Origin: Hydrogenophaga intermedia
GTDB lineage: Bacteria > Pseudomonadota > Gammaproteobacteria > Burkholderiales > Burkholderiaceae_C
Assembly: GCF_000723405.1 (NCBI RefSeq)
Contig: NZ_CCAE010000003.1
Location: 1 to 64,000 of the forward strand
DNA length: 64,000 nucleotides
Reading direction: 5' to 3'
Part shown: piece by piece, positions 18,357 to 28,165 of the stretch
How positions within the stretch are numbered: the first letter of the stretch is position 1
Layout: each line of letters begins with the position of its first letter
Notes under the pieces: model-generated
Told to the model about the DNA's origin: nothing
What the model saw: only the letters and a program-made list of their open reading frames with translations
Database searches by the model: none
Translations under genes and position numbers: made by a program

Positions 18357-19271
18357 GTGACCACCCCGCTGCTCGACCGACTCACGCCGCGCCGCCTGCT
18401 TCAGGCCTCGATCGCGGTGGCCTTGCTCACCATCGGCCTGAAGACCGCGGCCTGGTGGCTCACCGGCTCGGTCGGCTTGCTGTCCGACGCGCTGGAGGCG
18501 CTGGTCAACCTCGCGGGCGCCAGCTTCGGCCTGCTCATGGTCACCATCGCCGCGCGCCCGGCCGACCACGACCACCCCTACGGTCACCACAAGGCCGAGT
18601 ACTTCTCCTCGGGTTTCGAGGGCGTGCTCATCGTGGTGGCGGCCGTGGCCATCATCTGGGCCGCCGTCGCCCGGCTACTGGAGCCCCAGCCGCTGCAGCA
18701 ACTCGACCTGGGCCTGCTGCTCACCCTGCTGAGCACCGCGCTCAACGCGGCCCTGGCCACGGTGATGCTGCGCGCCTCGCGCCGGCACCGGTCGGTCGCG
18801 CTGGAAGGCGACGCGCGCCACCTCTTCACCGACGTCTGGACTTCGGTCGGTGTGGTCGTGGGCATTGCGATCGTGGGGTTCACGGGATGGCTGTGGCTCG
18901 ATCCGGTGGTCGCCATCCTGGTGGCATTGAACATCCTGCGTGAGGGTGTTCGCCTGGTCTGGCGTGCCTCTCAGGGTCTCATGGACGAGGCGCTCGACCC
19001 CGATCTGCAGGCCACCATCGAACGCACGCTGGCGGGCTTCGCCTCCGCCCGGTTCGACCACATCAGCACGCGCAAGGCCGGCCAACGCCGCTTCGTGGAC
19101 CTGCACATGCACCTGCCCGCCACTTGGCCGCTGGGCCGCGCCGCCGCGCTGCGCGCCGAGGTGGAGCAGGCGTTGATGCAGGCTGTGCCTGGTCTGCGCG
19201 CCAGCATCCAGCTGCTGCCGACCAATGTGGAGGCGCTGGCTGTCGAACAAGATGAAAAGGACCCGATGTGA
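18357..19271 (+). CDS. Cation diffusion facilitator (CDF) family metal transporter
   Basis: A 304-residue inner-membrane antiporter that should export divalent metal (Zn, Fe, Mn or similar) against protons. It has six predicted transmembrane segments, the [14 protein letters not shown] helix with metal-site Asp, a histidine-rich [13 protein letters not shown] loop, the second-site [11 protein letters not shown] helix, and a C-terminal cytoplasmic domain with [20 protein letters not shown]. It is FieF-like in build, but the metal cannot be read from sequence. GTG 18357 is chosen because it follows the -10-like box and starts the conserved part. Its end overlaps the dtd start by four bases. Confidence 0.93.
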   Translation: MTTPLLDRLTPRRLLQASIAVALLTIGLKTAAWWLTGSVGLLSDALEALVNLAGASFGLLMVTIAARPADHDHPYGHHKAEYFSSGFEGVLIVVAAVAIIWAAVARLLEPQPLQQLDLGLLLTLLSTALNAALATVMLRASRRHRSVALEGDARHLFTDVWTSVGVVVGIAIVGFTGWLWLDPVVAILVALNILREGVRLVWRASQGLMDEALDPDLQATIERTLAGFASARFDHISTRKAGQRRFVDLHMHLPATWPLGRAAALRAEVEQALMQAVPGLRASIQLLPTNVEALAVEQDEKDPM

Positions 19272-19711
19272 TTGCCCTGCTGCAACGCGTGAGTGAGGCC
19301 CGTGTCAATATCGAGGGACAGACCGTCGGCGCCATCGGCCCCGGCCTGCTGGTGCTGGTGTGCGCCGAGCCCGCCGACACCGAGGCCCTGGGCCTGAAGC
19401 TGCTCAACAAGGTCTTGAAGCTGCGCATCTTTGCCGACGACGCGGGCAAGATGAACCGCAGCGTGCAGGACGTGGGTGGCGGCCTGCTCATCGTCAGCCA
19501 GTTCACCCTGGCGGCCGACACCACGGGCGGCAACCGCCCAGGTTTCACCAACGCCGCACCGCCCACGCTCGGTGAATCGCTCTACGATGCCTTCGTGGCC
19601 GCCGCGCGCGCCGCGCACCCCCAGGTGGCCACCGGCCGCTTCGGCGCCGACATGCAGGTGCACCTGGTGAACGACGGGCCGGTGACGATTCCGATGCGCT
19701 TGACGGCCTGA
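19268..19711 (+). CDS. dtd: D-aminoacyl-tRNA deacylase
   Basis: Dtd hydrolyses D-aminoacyl-tRNA and mischarged glycyl-tRNA(Ala), protecting translation. The 147-residue length is typical. Family motifs are the N-terminal [24 protein letters not shown] (the SQFTL catalytic motif) and the C-terminal NDGPVTIPM. The GTG start overlaps the CDF stop (GTGA). In many Burkholderiales dtd sits close to tyrS; here the sensor/ankyrin/CDF block separates them. Confidence 0.96.
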   Translation: MIALLQRVSEARVNIEGQTVGAIGPGLLVLVCAEPADTEALGLKLLNKVLKLRIFADDAGKMNRSVQDVGGGLLIVSQFTLAADTTGGNRPGFTNAAPPTLGESLYDAFVAAARAAHPQVATGRFGADMQVHLVNDGPVTIPMRLTA

Positions 19712-19739
19712 CGCGCCGGCGCGACATCAGCAGGAACGC

Positions 19740-21542
19740 ATGACGACCCCACCGACGACCCCGACTCCCGAGCCCGAAGCCCGCGCCCACCTCGTCACGG
19801 GTGCCTTGCAGGCCGCGCTGGCCTACACCCTGTACGTGACCTCCCGCCAAGGTGCCTGGCCCGCCACCGAGGCCGCGGTCTTCGTGCCGCTGTTCCTTCT
19901 CATGGCGCTTGCGCCGCTGGGCTTTTACCTCGCCAGCGCGGCTCCGCTGCGCCGCCGCGTGGCCATTGCATTGGGCGTGAGCGCCGTTGCCCTGGCCATT
20001 GGCGCGTACCACGGGCTCACCGTGAGCGGGCTGGCGGCCAGCGGGCCCACGCCCGGGCCCTTCCGCGAGGACGACTACCTCATGCCCACCTTCGTGCTGG
20101 GCCTGGCGCTGATGATTGCCGTGCCCGCCGCCGCCGTGGCGCGCGAGGGACGTGTGCGCTACGAGGCCTGGTTCGACGCGCTGCTGCACAACACCCTGCT
20201 GCTCGCGCAGGGCGCGCTCCTCACCGGGCTGTTCTGGCTGGTGATGTTCAGCGCAGCGGCGCTGTTCAAGCTCGTGCGCCTGCCCTTTCTGGGCGAACTC
20301 ATCGAGCGCGGCGAGTTCTGGATTCCCGCCACCGCGCTGGTGTTCTCCTACGGCGTGTCGCTCGCGGTCACGCAGCGAGCGTTGGCGCGCTTCCTGTTCG
20401 ACCGGCTCACTCAGCTCTGCGGCTGGATCTACCCGCTGGCGGGCGCGCTGGGCGTGGCCTTCGTGGCGAGCTGGCTGTTCCAGGGCATCGAGCCCCTGTT
20501 GCAGACGCGGCGCGCGGCCTTCCTGCTGCTGTGGTTCGCGGTGCTCAGCGTGTTGCTGGTCAACGCCAGCTCGCGCGGCGGGCTCGATGAACCACGCTAC
20601 CCGCGCTGGCTGCGCCGCGCCCTGTCCACAGGCCTGCTGGTGCTGCTGCCCATGGTGGCGGTGGCGCTCTACGCGCTGGGTCTGCGCATCAACCAGTACG
20701 GCTGGACGGTCGATCGCCTCTGGGGCCTGTTCGTGGCGATCGTGATCGCCGTGTTTGCGCTGGGCTACGCGCTCAACGCGCTGGCCGAATGGGCCGGCCG
20801 TGCCGAGCGCTGTCTGGTGCCTGTCACCAACGCGGTGGCGGCCGGTGTGGCCGTGGTGGGCATTCTGTCGTTGCTGAGCGGCGCGATCGACCCGCGCCGC
20901 GTGAGCGTGAACGACCAGGTGCGGCGGCTGATGAGCGACAGTGGCGATGAGCAGGACCTCATCCGCTACCTCGCACGCGAAGGCGGCGTGTTCGGCCGTC
21001 GCGCGCTGCAGGCCCTGGCGTCCGACGACCCCGTGTTCGGCGGCGTGCCCGCCGCGCGCCAGGCGCTGGCGCGTGACGCGCTGAGCGACGCCGACACGCG
21101 CCGCGAGCGCCAGTCGGCCATGCTTCGCGGGCTGCCCGTGTTCCCGGCGGGCGCCGTGGCGCCGCCCGCCCTGCTGGAGGCCCTCGCGCGCGAGGGCGGT
21201 GTGGGCTCCTGCGAGTCCAGCACCTGCCTCATCTGGCGCCTGCCGCCCGAGGTGCTGGGTGCCGATGCCTACGCGGTGTTGTCGCGCCAGGAGAAGGGTG
21301 CCCGTGGGAATGGCGGCTCGCGCATCTGGCGCGCCGACGAACGCGGCGAATGGGCGGTGCGGGGCACCCTGCCCGGCCAGGGGCTGGACGCGCGCTGCCA
21401 ATCTCAACCGGGCGCCGCCGCCCTGTTCGACGCCGTGCGCGAGGGCCGCGTCGACGCGGTGCCGCCGCCGCAGCGCGACCTGTCCGCCGGCGGCCTGCGT
21501 TTCCCGGTTCAGCGCTGGGGCCGCGCCGACGGCTGCGACTGA
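19740..21542 (+). CDS. DUF4153 domain membrane protein
   Basis: A 600-residue polytopic membrane protein of the DUF4153 family with about 11 hydrophobic segments in residues 20-385. After them is a soluble Arg/Ala-rich C-terminal region of about 200 residues with two cysteines (SCESSTC). No function is known for the family. It starts 28 bases after dtd and may share its transcript. It converges on ybeY with a seven-base gap. Confidence 0.8.
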   Translation: MTTPPTTPTPEPEARAHLVTGALQAALAYTLYVTSRQGAWPATEAAVFVPLFLLMALAPLGFYLASAAPLRRRVAIALGVSAVALAIGAYHGLTVSGLAASGPTPGPFREDDYLMPTFVLGLALMIAVPAAAVAREGRVRYEAWFDALLHNTLLLAQGALLTGLFWLVMFSAAALFKLVRLPFLGELIERGEFWIPATALVFSYGVSLAVTQRALARFLFDRLTQLCGWIYPLAGALGVAFVASWLFQGIEPLLQTRRAAFLLLWFAVLSVLLVNASSRGGLDEPRYPRWLRRALSTGLLVLLPMVAVALYALGLRINQYGWTVDRLWGLFVAIVIAVFALGYALNALAEWAGRAERCLVPVTNAVAAGVAVVGILSLLSGAIDPRRVSVNDQVRRLMSDSGDEQDLIRYLAREGGVFGRRALQALASDDPVFGGVPAARQALARDALSDADTRRERQSAMLRGLPVFPAGAVAPPALLEALAREGGVGSCESSTCLIWRLPPEVLGADAYAVLSRQEKGARGNGGSRIWRADERGEWAVRGTLPGQGLDARCQSQPGAAALFDAVREGRVDAVPPPQRDLSAGGLRFPVQRWGRADGCD

Positions 21543-21549
21543 GCGCCGC

Positions 21550-22029
21550 TCAGACCTTGCGCGCGTGGCGCGATCGGGCGTACGGATCGGGCTCGCCCAG
21601 CGCAGCCAGGATCTGGCGCTCGCGCGCTTCCATGGCCTCGGCGTCGGCTTCGCTGGTCTCGTGGTCCCAGCCCTGGGCGTGCAGGGCGCCGTGCACCAGC
21701 AGGTGCGCGTAGTGCGCGGCCAGGGGCTTCTTCATCTTCTTCGCCTCGGCCGCCACCACGGGCGCGCACAACACCAGGTCGGCCATCACCAGGGGCTCGG
21801 TGGCGTAGTCGAAGGTGAGCACGTTGGTGGCGTAGTCGCGGGCCCGGTAGTCGCGGTTGAGGGCCTGGCCTTCTTCCGCATCGACGATGCGCACCGTGAG
21901 TTCGGCCTCGCGGTCGAGCGCGTGGCGCAGGCAGCGCGCCACGAAGGACCGCGGCAGCGCGGCGCGATGCTCGGCCACGCCGTCGAAGCGCGCGAACTGC
22001 AGCGAGAGCGTGAGCGCGGGCAGGGCCAT
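21550..22029 (-). CDS. ybeY: Endoribonuclease YbeY (rRNA maturation RNase)
   Basis: YbeY is a zinc endoribonuclease involved in 16S rRNA 3' maturation and ribosome quality control. The 159-residue protein contains the diagnostic metal motif H-x3-H-x5-H in [15 protein letters not shown] and the upstream NVLTFDY. The ATG overlaps the stop of the mliC-like gene by one base. phoH (ybeZ), normally its direct neighbour, lies one gene upstream in the same operon. Confidence 0.95.
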   Translation of the reverse strand: MALPALTLSLQFARFDGVAEHRAALPRSFVARCLRHALDREAELTVRIVDAEEGQALNRDYRARDYATNVLTFDYATEPLVMADLVLCAPVVAAEAKKMKKPLAAHYAHLLVHGALHAQGWDHETSEADAEAMEARERQILAALGEPDPYARSRHARKV

Positions 22030-22454
22030 CAGTTCGCCGCCTTGCCGGCGCTGAGGGACTGCAGCGACTTGCAACTGGCCAGCAGCACCCGCTCCTGCGC
22101 CGTGTGGTCGGCCGCCATGAAACTCAGGAAACCTTCGTCGCCCTTGGTGTTCCAGCGCAGGCTGTGCTGCTCGTCCAGCGCGACGTAGCGCACGCCCGAG
22201 GCACTGGGCCGGCTCTTGAGCAGCGCGGTGCGTCCCTGGTGGTGCAGGGCGGCGAAGCTGTCGCCGTGGCCGAACTCGAGGTAGGCCACCTCGATTTCGG
22301 CGCCGCCCTCGCAGCGGTAGCGCACCGTTTCGCTGCTGTAGCCAGGGCCCTGGATGGCGCCCTGGGTGCCGCGCGCCGCCGGTGGCTGGTGCAGCGCGCA
22401 GCCGGCCGCCAGCAGGGCGGCGGCGAGCGGGGTGGCGATGGCGATCGAACGCAT
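22029..22454 (-). CDS. MliC-like lysozyme inhibitor lipoprotein
   Basis: A 141-residue lipoprotein with a signal peptide ending in a lipobox (LLAAGC, Cys19) and a C-terminal MliC/PliC-type domain. Recognisable parts are [18 protein letters not shown], the conserved [12 protein letters not shown] segment and [12 protein letters not shown], the stretch that in MliC enters the active site of c-type lysozyme. It would sit in the envelope and protect peptidoglycan from host or predator lysozyme. Its position between phoH and ybeY is unusual; it starts 13 bases after phoH and overlaps ybeY by one base. The start at 22454 opens the signal peptide. Confidence 0.8.
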   Translation of the reverse strand: MRSIAIATPLAAALLAAGCALHQPPAARGTQGAIQGPGYSSETVRYRCEGGAEIEVAYLEFGHGDSFAALHHQGRTALLKSRPSASGVRYVALDEQHSLRWNTKGDEGFLSFMAADHTAQERVLLASCKSLQSLSAGKAAN

Positions 22455-22467
22455 GGCGGGTCCTCCC

Positions 22468-23442
22468 TCAGGTGTTGCGGCGGCGGCGGGCCGGTTCGGC
22501 TTCTTCTGCCGACGGGCTGCGCGCCTCGTAGGCATCGACGATGCGCGCCACCAGCGGGTGGCGCACCACGTCGGCGCTGGTCAGGCGCGTGAAACCGATG
22601 CCATCGACGCGCTTCAACACGCGCTCGGCGTCGATCAGGCCGCTGAGCTGCGTGCGCGGCAGGTCGATCTGGCTCACGTCGCCCGTGACCACGGCCTTGC
22701 TGCCGAAGCCGATGCGCGTGAGGAACATCTTCATCTGCTCGGGCGTGGTGTTCTGCGCTTCGTCCAGGATGACGAAGGCGTGGTTGAGCGTGCGCCCGCG
22801 CATGAAGGCCAGCGGCGCGATCTCGATCTGCTGGCGTTCGAAGGCCTTCTGCACCTTGTCGAAGCCCATCAGGTCGTACAGCGCGTCGTACAGCGGGCGC
22901 AGGTACGGGTCCACCTTCTGGCCCAGGTCGCCGGGCAGGAAGCCCAGCTTCTCGCCCGCCTCCACCGCCGGGCGGGTGAGCACGATGCGCTGCACCGCGC
23001 TGCGCTCCAGCGCGTCCACCGCGCAGGCCACGGCCAGGTAGGTCTTGCCGGTGCCGGCCGGGCCGATGCCGAAGGTGATGTCGTGCGCGGCCATGTTCTC
23101 CAGGTAGCGCGCCTGGTTGGGCGTGCGCCCGCGCACCTCGCCGCGGCGCGTCTGCATGGCCAGCGCGTCCTCGCCGGGGTTGTCCAGCGCGGTGTTGCCA
23201 TTGAGCATGAGCTGCACCTGCTCGGGCGGGATCGGGCCGCGCGCCATCTCGTACAGGGCCTGAATCACCTCCATGGCGCGCTGCGCCTTGGCTTTGGGGC
23301 CTTCGACGCGGAATTGCTCGAAGCGGTGGGCCACCTTGACCTGCAGCGCGGACTCGATGGCGCGCAAGTGCGCATCGAGTGGCCCGCACAGGTGGGCCAT
23401 GCGGGTGTTGTCCGGTGGGCTGAAGGTGTGTCTGAGAATCAA
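22468..23442 (-). CDS. phoH: PhoH family ATPase (YbeZ)
   Basis: A cytoplasmic P-loop ATPase of the YbeZ/PhoH group that partners YbeY in rRNA processing. It has the Walker A sequence GIGPAGTGKTYLA, Walker B FVILDEAQN and the N-terminal KH-like region. The TTG at 23442 gives the usual start (ILRHTFSPPDNTR) and a 324-residue product; another TTG at 23466 is possible. No ATG is suitable, so weak initiation is likely. It is first in phoH-mliC-ybeY and divergent from ruvA across 35 bases. Confidence 0.93.
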   Translation of the reverse strand: MILRHTFSPPDNTRMAHLCGPLDAHLRAIESALQVKVAHRFEQFRVEGPKAKAQRAMEVIQALYEMARGPIPPEQVQLMLNGNTALDNPGEDALAMQTRRGEVRGRTPNQARYLENMAAHDITFGIGPAGTGKTYLAVACAVDALERSAVQRIVLTRPAVEAGEKLGFLPGDLGQKVDPYLRPLYDALYDLMGFDKVQKAFERQQIEIAPLAFMRGRTLNHAFVILDEAQNTTPEQMKMFLTRIGFGSKAVVTGDVSQIDLPRTQLSGLIDAERVLKRVDGIGFTRLTSADVVRHPLVARIVDAYEARSPSAEEAEPARRRRNT

Positions 23443-23477
23443 GCCGATAATCCCGCGAAGCGCCAAGAGGGACTCGA

Positions 23478-24053
23478 ATGATAGGCAAGTTGACCGGCAC
23501 CCTGCTGGAGAAGAACCCGCCCCAGATCCTGCTGGACTGCCACGGCGTGGGCTACGAGGTGGACGTGCCCATGAGCACCTTCTACCTCCTGCCCGCCAGC
23601 GGCGATAAGGTGTCGCTGCTCACCCACTTCGTCGTGCGCGAGGACGCGCAGATCCTCTACGGCTTCGCCACCACGGCCGAGCGCGACGCCTTCCGGCAAC
23701 TCATCAAGATCAGCGGCGTGGGTCCGCGCACCGCGCTGTCGGTGCTGTCGGGCCTGTCGGTGACCGACCTGGCCCAGGCCGTGAGCACGCAGGAGACCGG
23801 GCGCATCGTCAAGGTGCCGGGCATCGGCAAGAAAACGGCCGAGCGCCTGCTGCTCGAACTCAAGGGCAAGCTCGGCGTCGACCTGGGCCTGCCGGCGGGG
23901 GCCACGCGCAGCGACGCGCAGACCGACATCCAGCAGGCGCTCATGGCGCTGGGCTACAACGAAAAGGACGCCAGCGCCGCGCTGAAGGCGCTGCCGGCGG
24001 ACGTGGGCGTCACCGATGGCATCAAGCTGGCGCTGAAGGCGCTGGCCAAGTAA
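23478..24053 (+). CDS. ruvA: Holliday junction branch migration protein RuvA
   Basis: RuvA binds four-way DNA junctions as a tetramer and loads RuvB. The 191-residue protein has the N-terminal [15 protein letters not shown], two helix-hairpin-helix motifs ([15 protein letters not shown] and [17 protein letters not shown]) and a C-terminal RuvB-contact domain ending in [16 protein letters not shown] box at 23446-23451 may be the promoter -10. ruvB begins at the next base after its stop. Confidence 0.98.
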   Translation: MIGKLTGTLLEKNPPQILLDCHGVGYEVDVPMSTFYLLPASGDKVSLLTHFVVREDAQILYGFATTAERDAFRQLIKISGVGPRTALSVLSGLSVTDLAQAVSTQETGRIVKVPGIGKKTAERLLLELKGKLGVDLGLPAGATRSDAQTDIQQALMALGYNEKDASAALKALPADVGVTDGIKLALKALAK

Positions 24054-25112
<1,059 letters not shown>

Positions 25113-25128
25113 AGCCGCTTCAGCCGCC

Positions 25129-26247
25129 ATGAGCAGCCCGCCGACCGCCGCCCCACCCGACACCGCCGCGCTGGTCAGTGCCACCGAGGCCCTGTACCGC
25201 GCGGCGCTGGGCGCGGGCCGCACGGCCCACTACCTGCCGGTGTTCGCGCGGTTCGACGAGCGCGGCATGTCAGGGACGTCGTGGAACCACGCAGCGGCCT
25301 GGCTCAACCTGAACTGGCTGCTGTACCGGCGCCTGTGGCGCCAGGCCCTGTTGTATGCCGTGGCGCTGGCCGCTGCGCTGGGCCTGTGGTGGTGGGCGGG
25401 CGGCGTGATGGCTGCCTGGCCGGCCGGCGTGCGTTGGGGCCTGCTCGCCTTGATTGGCGTGCTGGCGGTGGTTGTGCCGGGCTGGTGGGGCAGCGCCTGG
25501 TTGCACGCCGACGTGCGACGCCGCATGACGGACGCCGTGCGGCGCGCGCGCACCGTGCAGGAGGCCTGCGGCCTGCTGCAGCGCGTCGGGCCGCTGCGCT
25601 GGGTCTGGGTGCTGGCGCTGTTGGTGCAGGTGGGGTTGTTGTTCGCGCTGGGTGTGCGCACGGGCGCATCCCCGACCACCGCGGTCCCCGGACCGGCGCA
25701 GGTGGAGCGGACCATGGCCGAGGCGGCTGCGCCAGCCCCCGTGCCAGCGCCGGAGCCCGTCCCGGCGTCACCGTCCGCTTCGCCGGCGTCCGACGAGGTC
25801 GTCGCGGCGCCCGCGCCCTCCCTGGTCTCCGCGTCGTCCAGCGGCGCGTCGGTGGCGGGCACCGTCACCGCGGAAGCCCCACCACCCAAGCCCAAGGCAA
25901 CCACGCCGGCACCGACACCGGCACCGGCACCGGCACCGATCCTCGCGCCCGCCACCCGGCCGAGCGCTTCGCCTGCCCAGGCGTCCGCCACCAGCACCGA
26001 CGCACCGCGCCCGCGCTGGCAGGGCCATGGGGTCAACGTGGGCATCTTTGCCGACCCTGCCAACGCCGAGCGCGCGGCGGCCCGACTGCGTCAGGCGGGG
26101 CTGCCGGTGCGCACCGACCCCGTGGAGTCGGCGCGGGGTCCGCTCACGCGTGTGCGCGTCGGCCCATTCGACACCCACGATCAGGCCGAGGCCGCCGCCG
26201 AGACGGTGCGCAACGTGGGCCTGGAGGCCCGCGTGTTCGGGCCCTGA
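25129..26247 (+). CDS. SPOR domain membrane protein with DUF2628-like N-terminus
   Basis: A 372-residue protein with a cytoplasmic N-terminal part (about 1-65), two or three closely spaced transmembrane segments (about 68-125) and a further one near 165-180. A long Pro/Ala/Ser linker (about 190-300) leads to a C-terminal SPOR domain (about 303-372: VNVGIFADPANAERAAARLRQAGLPV). SPOR domains bind denuded septal glycan, so the C-terminus should lie in the periplasm at division sites. The start 25129 follows ruvB by 16 bases. The linker contains a hexanucleotide tandem repeat. Confidence 0.8.
   Translation: MSSPPTAAPPDTAALVSATEALYRAALGAGRTAHYLPVFARFDERGMSGTSWNHAAAWLNLNWLLYRRLWRQALLYAVALAAALGLWWWAGGVMAAWPAGVRWGLLALIGVLAVVVPGWWGSAWLHADVRRRMTDAVRRARTVQEACGLLQRVGPLRWVWVLALLVQVGLLFALGVRTGASPTTAVPGPAQVERTMAEAAAPAPVPAPEPVPASPSASPASDEVVAAPAPSLVSASSSGASVAGTVTAEAPPPKPKATTPAPTPAPAPAPILAPATRPSASPAQASATSTDAPRPRWQGHGVNVGIFADPANAERAAARLRQAGLPVRTDPVESARGPLTRVRVGPFDTHDQAEAAAETVRNVGLEARVFGP
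25906..25938 (+). repeat. In-frame hexanucleotide tandem repeat in the SPOR protein linker
   Basis: Five consecutive six-base units, CCGGCA with one CCGACA variant, then a partial unit. They encode part of an alternating Pro-Ala/Thr linker. Unit gain or loss would keep the reading frame and only change linker length. Confidence 0.8.
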
Positions 26248-26320
26248 ACGGCGAGGCCCCAAGGCGGATCGGCCCGCTCGGGGGCAGCGACCGGAGCAGC
26301 GTGGGCCGTGGCGGCCCGCT
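26248..26320. repeat. Intergenic GC-rich repeat-like element
   Basis: The gap between two convergent genes holds GGCCCGCTCGGGGGCAGCGA and related GC-rich blocks (GGAGCAGCGTGGG, GTGGCGGCCCGC) with local dyad symmetry. From memory this resembles short intergenic repeats common in Comamonadaceae. No T-tract terminator is evident. Confidence 0.35.
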
Positions 26321-27466
26321 TCAGTCCACCGCGCCGCGCGCGTCCACGCGCAGCACCCGCTCCACACGACCCGTCAACAGCCCACCGCGCACGCCGATCA
26401 TCGCGTCGTGCAGGTTCACCGTGGGATCGCAGTGGCCCGGCACCAGCCACACCGTCTCGCCCAGCGCGGGCAGGGCGGCGCCGCGCAGCACGCCGTGCTC
26501 GTCGCCGCCGTTGGCGAAGTCCAGACCCTCGGGCAGCCACACGCGCGGCAGACCGCTGTCGATGGCATGGCTCTTGTGGCCGGCGTCGATCACGGCGCGC
26601 CCCTCGGGGCGGCTCATCACCTGCGCCTTGACGAAGAGGGCGTGCTCGAAGGCGGGCGAATCACCGTCGGCGGTGTTGGCGGCATAGTCGGCGTCCATGA
26701 ACAGGTAGGAGCCCGCCTGCAGCTCGCCCCACTGGCCGCTGGCCACCTCGTGCACGAAGGTGCCGGTGCCCGCGCCGGTGACCAGCGGCACCACCAGGCC
26801 CGCACCCTCGATGAGCGCGCGCGTGCGCGCCACGGCCTCGGCGGAGCGCGCCACGGTGGCGGCGCGCTCGTGGGGCGTGCGCTGGTGCTGGGCCGCGCCG
26901 TGGTAGGCCTGAAGGCCCGCCAGGCGCAGCGGGGCGTGCGCCGCCACGGCCCGCGCCAGGGCCAGCGCCGGCTCGCCCGGCGCCGCGCCGCAGCGGCCAT
27001 GGCCCACGTCGATCTCCACGAACACGTCCATCGCGCCTGGCGCTCGCACGCCGGCCCCCGCCAGGGCTTGTGCGAGTCGCTCAATGCCCAGCGCGCTGTC
27101 CACGGCGATGGCGAAGCGGGTGCCGCCCGCGCGCACGGCGCGCGCCAGCCGCGCCAGCTTGGCCGGGTCCACCACTTCGTTGCTCACGTAGACGTCCGTC
27201 ACGCCCGCCGCGGCGAGCGCCAGCGCCTCACCGATCTTCTGGACACACACGCCCACCGCGCCGTGGGCCATCTGCAGCTTCGCCAGCTCGGCGCACTTGT
27301 GCATCTTGGCGTGCGGGCGCAGGCGCAGTCCGCGCGCCCGGCACCAGTCGGCCATGCGGTGCAGGTTGCGGTCCATGGCGTCCAGGTCGATCACCAGCGC
27401 GGGTGTGTCGATGGCGGCCACGCCCTGGCCGACCAGGCCCGCGAAGCGCTCAGGCGTTGCGCTCAT
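26321..27466 (-). CDS. D-threonine aldolase-like PLP enzyme (DSD1 family)
   Basis: A 381-residue fold-type III PLP enzyme of the D-threonine aldolase / D-3-hydroxyaspartate aldolase / D-serine dehydratase family. The N-terminal alanine-racemase-like barrel has the PLP lysine in RPHAKMHK (probably Lys54). The C-terminal domain has the divalent-metal ligands in PGHCDPTVN. Members cleave D-3-hydroxy amino acids to glycine or an oxo-acid plus aldehyde, or deaminate D-serine; sequence reading does not separate these. It overlaps the histidine phosphatase gene by 17 bases. Confidence 0.85.
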   Translation of the reverse strand: MSATPERFAGLVGQGVAAIDTPALVIDLDAMDRNLHRMADWCRARGLRLRPHAKMHKCAELAKLQMAHGAVGVCVQKIGEALALAAAGVTDVYVSNEVVDPAKLARLARAVRAGGTRFAIAVDSALGIERLAQALAGAGVRAPGAMDVFVEIDVGHGRCGAAPGEPALALARAVAAHAPLRLAGLQAYHGAAQHQRTPHERAATVARSAEAVARTRALIEGAGLVVPLVTGAGTGTFVHEVASGQWGELQAGSYLFMDADYAANTADGDSPAFEHALFVKAQVMSRPEGRAVIDAGHKSHAIDSGLPRVWLPEGLDFANGGDEHGVLRGAALPALGETVWLVPGHCDPTVNLHDAMIGVRGGLLTGRVERVLRVDARGAVD

Positions 27467-28100
27467 CGAGCACCCCTTCGTTGTCGGGCACCTGCAGGTG
27501 GCTCACGTCGCCCCAACCCACCAGGGCCAGGCCTTCGGGGGACCACAGCAGGCGGTTGACGGCGCAGTTGGCCAATTGCCAGCTGCGCGGCGCCTGCAGC
27601 TCCAGCCGGGTGGCCGCACGGTACAGCACGTCCAGCACGCCGCCGTGCGCCACCAGCAGGATCTGCTCGCCCGGGTGGCGCGCGGCCAGGTCCAGCGCGG
27701 TGCCGACCACGCGCTCGCGCAGTTGCAGCAGGGTCTCGCCGCCGGGCGGCGCGAAGTCGGGCATGCGCTTGCGCCAGGCCAGCGTTTCGGTGGGGTAGCG
27801 CAGTTCCAGCTCGTCCCAGGTGTGGCCTTCGAAGCGGCCGAAGCTGCGCTCGCGCAGGCCGATGTGCGCGTGCACCGGCAGCTCGCGCGTATTGGCCACG
27901 CCCTGGGCGGTGATCCGCGCGCGCTTGAGGTCGCTGCTGTAGATGGCGGCGATGGGCTCGTCGCGCAGGGCGTGCGCCAGCCGTTCGGCCTGCCAGCGGC
28001 CGTGGTCGTTGAGGTCGATGTCGGTGTGGCCCTGGATGCGCGTGTCGCGGTTCCAGGCGGTCTCACCGTGGCGCACGGCCAGTATGCGGGTGACTTGCAA
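27450..28100 (-). CDS. Histidine phosphatase family protein (phosphoglycerate mutase-like)
   Basis: A 216-residue member of the phosphoglycerate-mutase/CobC superfamily, with the catalytic VRHGETAWN motif at the N-terminus and a second essential His in LLVAHGGVLDVLY. The substrate cannot be told; such proteins include GpmB-like and alpha-ribazole phosphatases. The start is set at TTG 28100, because no ATG or GTG lies between it and the conserved RHG; a longer product from 28157 is possible but adds non-conserved residues. The following gene starts inside its 3' end. Confidence 0.87.
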   Translation of the reverse strand: MQVTRILAVRHGETAWNRDTRIQGHTDIDLNDHGRWQAERLAHALRDEPIAAIYSSDLKRARITAQGVANTRELPVHAHIGLRERSFGRFEGHTWDELELRYPTETLAWRKRMPDFAPPGGETLLQLRERVVGTALDLAARHPGEQILLVAHGGVLDVLYRAATRLELQAPRSWQLANCAVNRLLWSPEGLALVGWGDVSHLQVPDNEGVLDERNA

Positions 28101-28152
28101 GCGTATTCCCGGAGAGAGGGGCGGTCGGGATGAAATGTACCGGCCCTTGCGA

Positions 28153-28158
28153 CACAAT
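28153..28158 (+). promoter_or_regulatory. -10-like box of a probable leaderless transcript (hybrid kinase)
   Basis: CACAAT ends seven bases before the ATG at 28166, the same spacing as at 18344-18349. No ribosome-binding site is visible before this ATG. Confidence 0.5.
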
Positions 28159-28165
28159 GCCGCGC

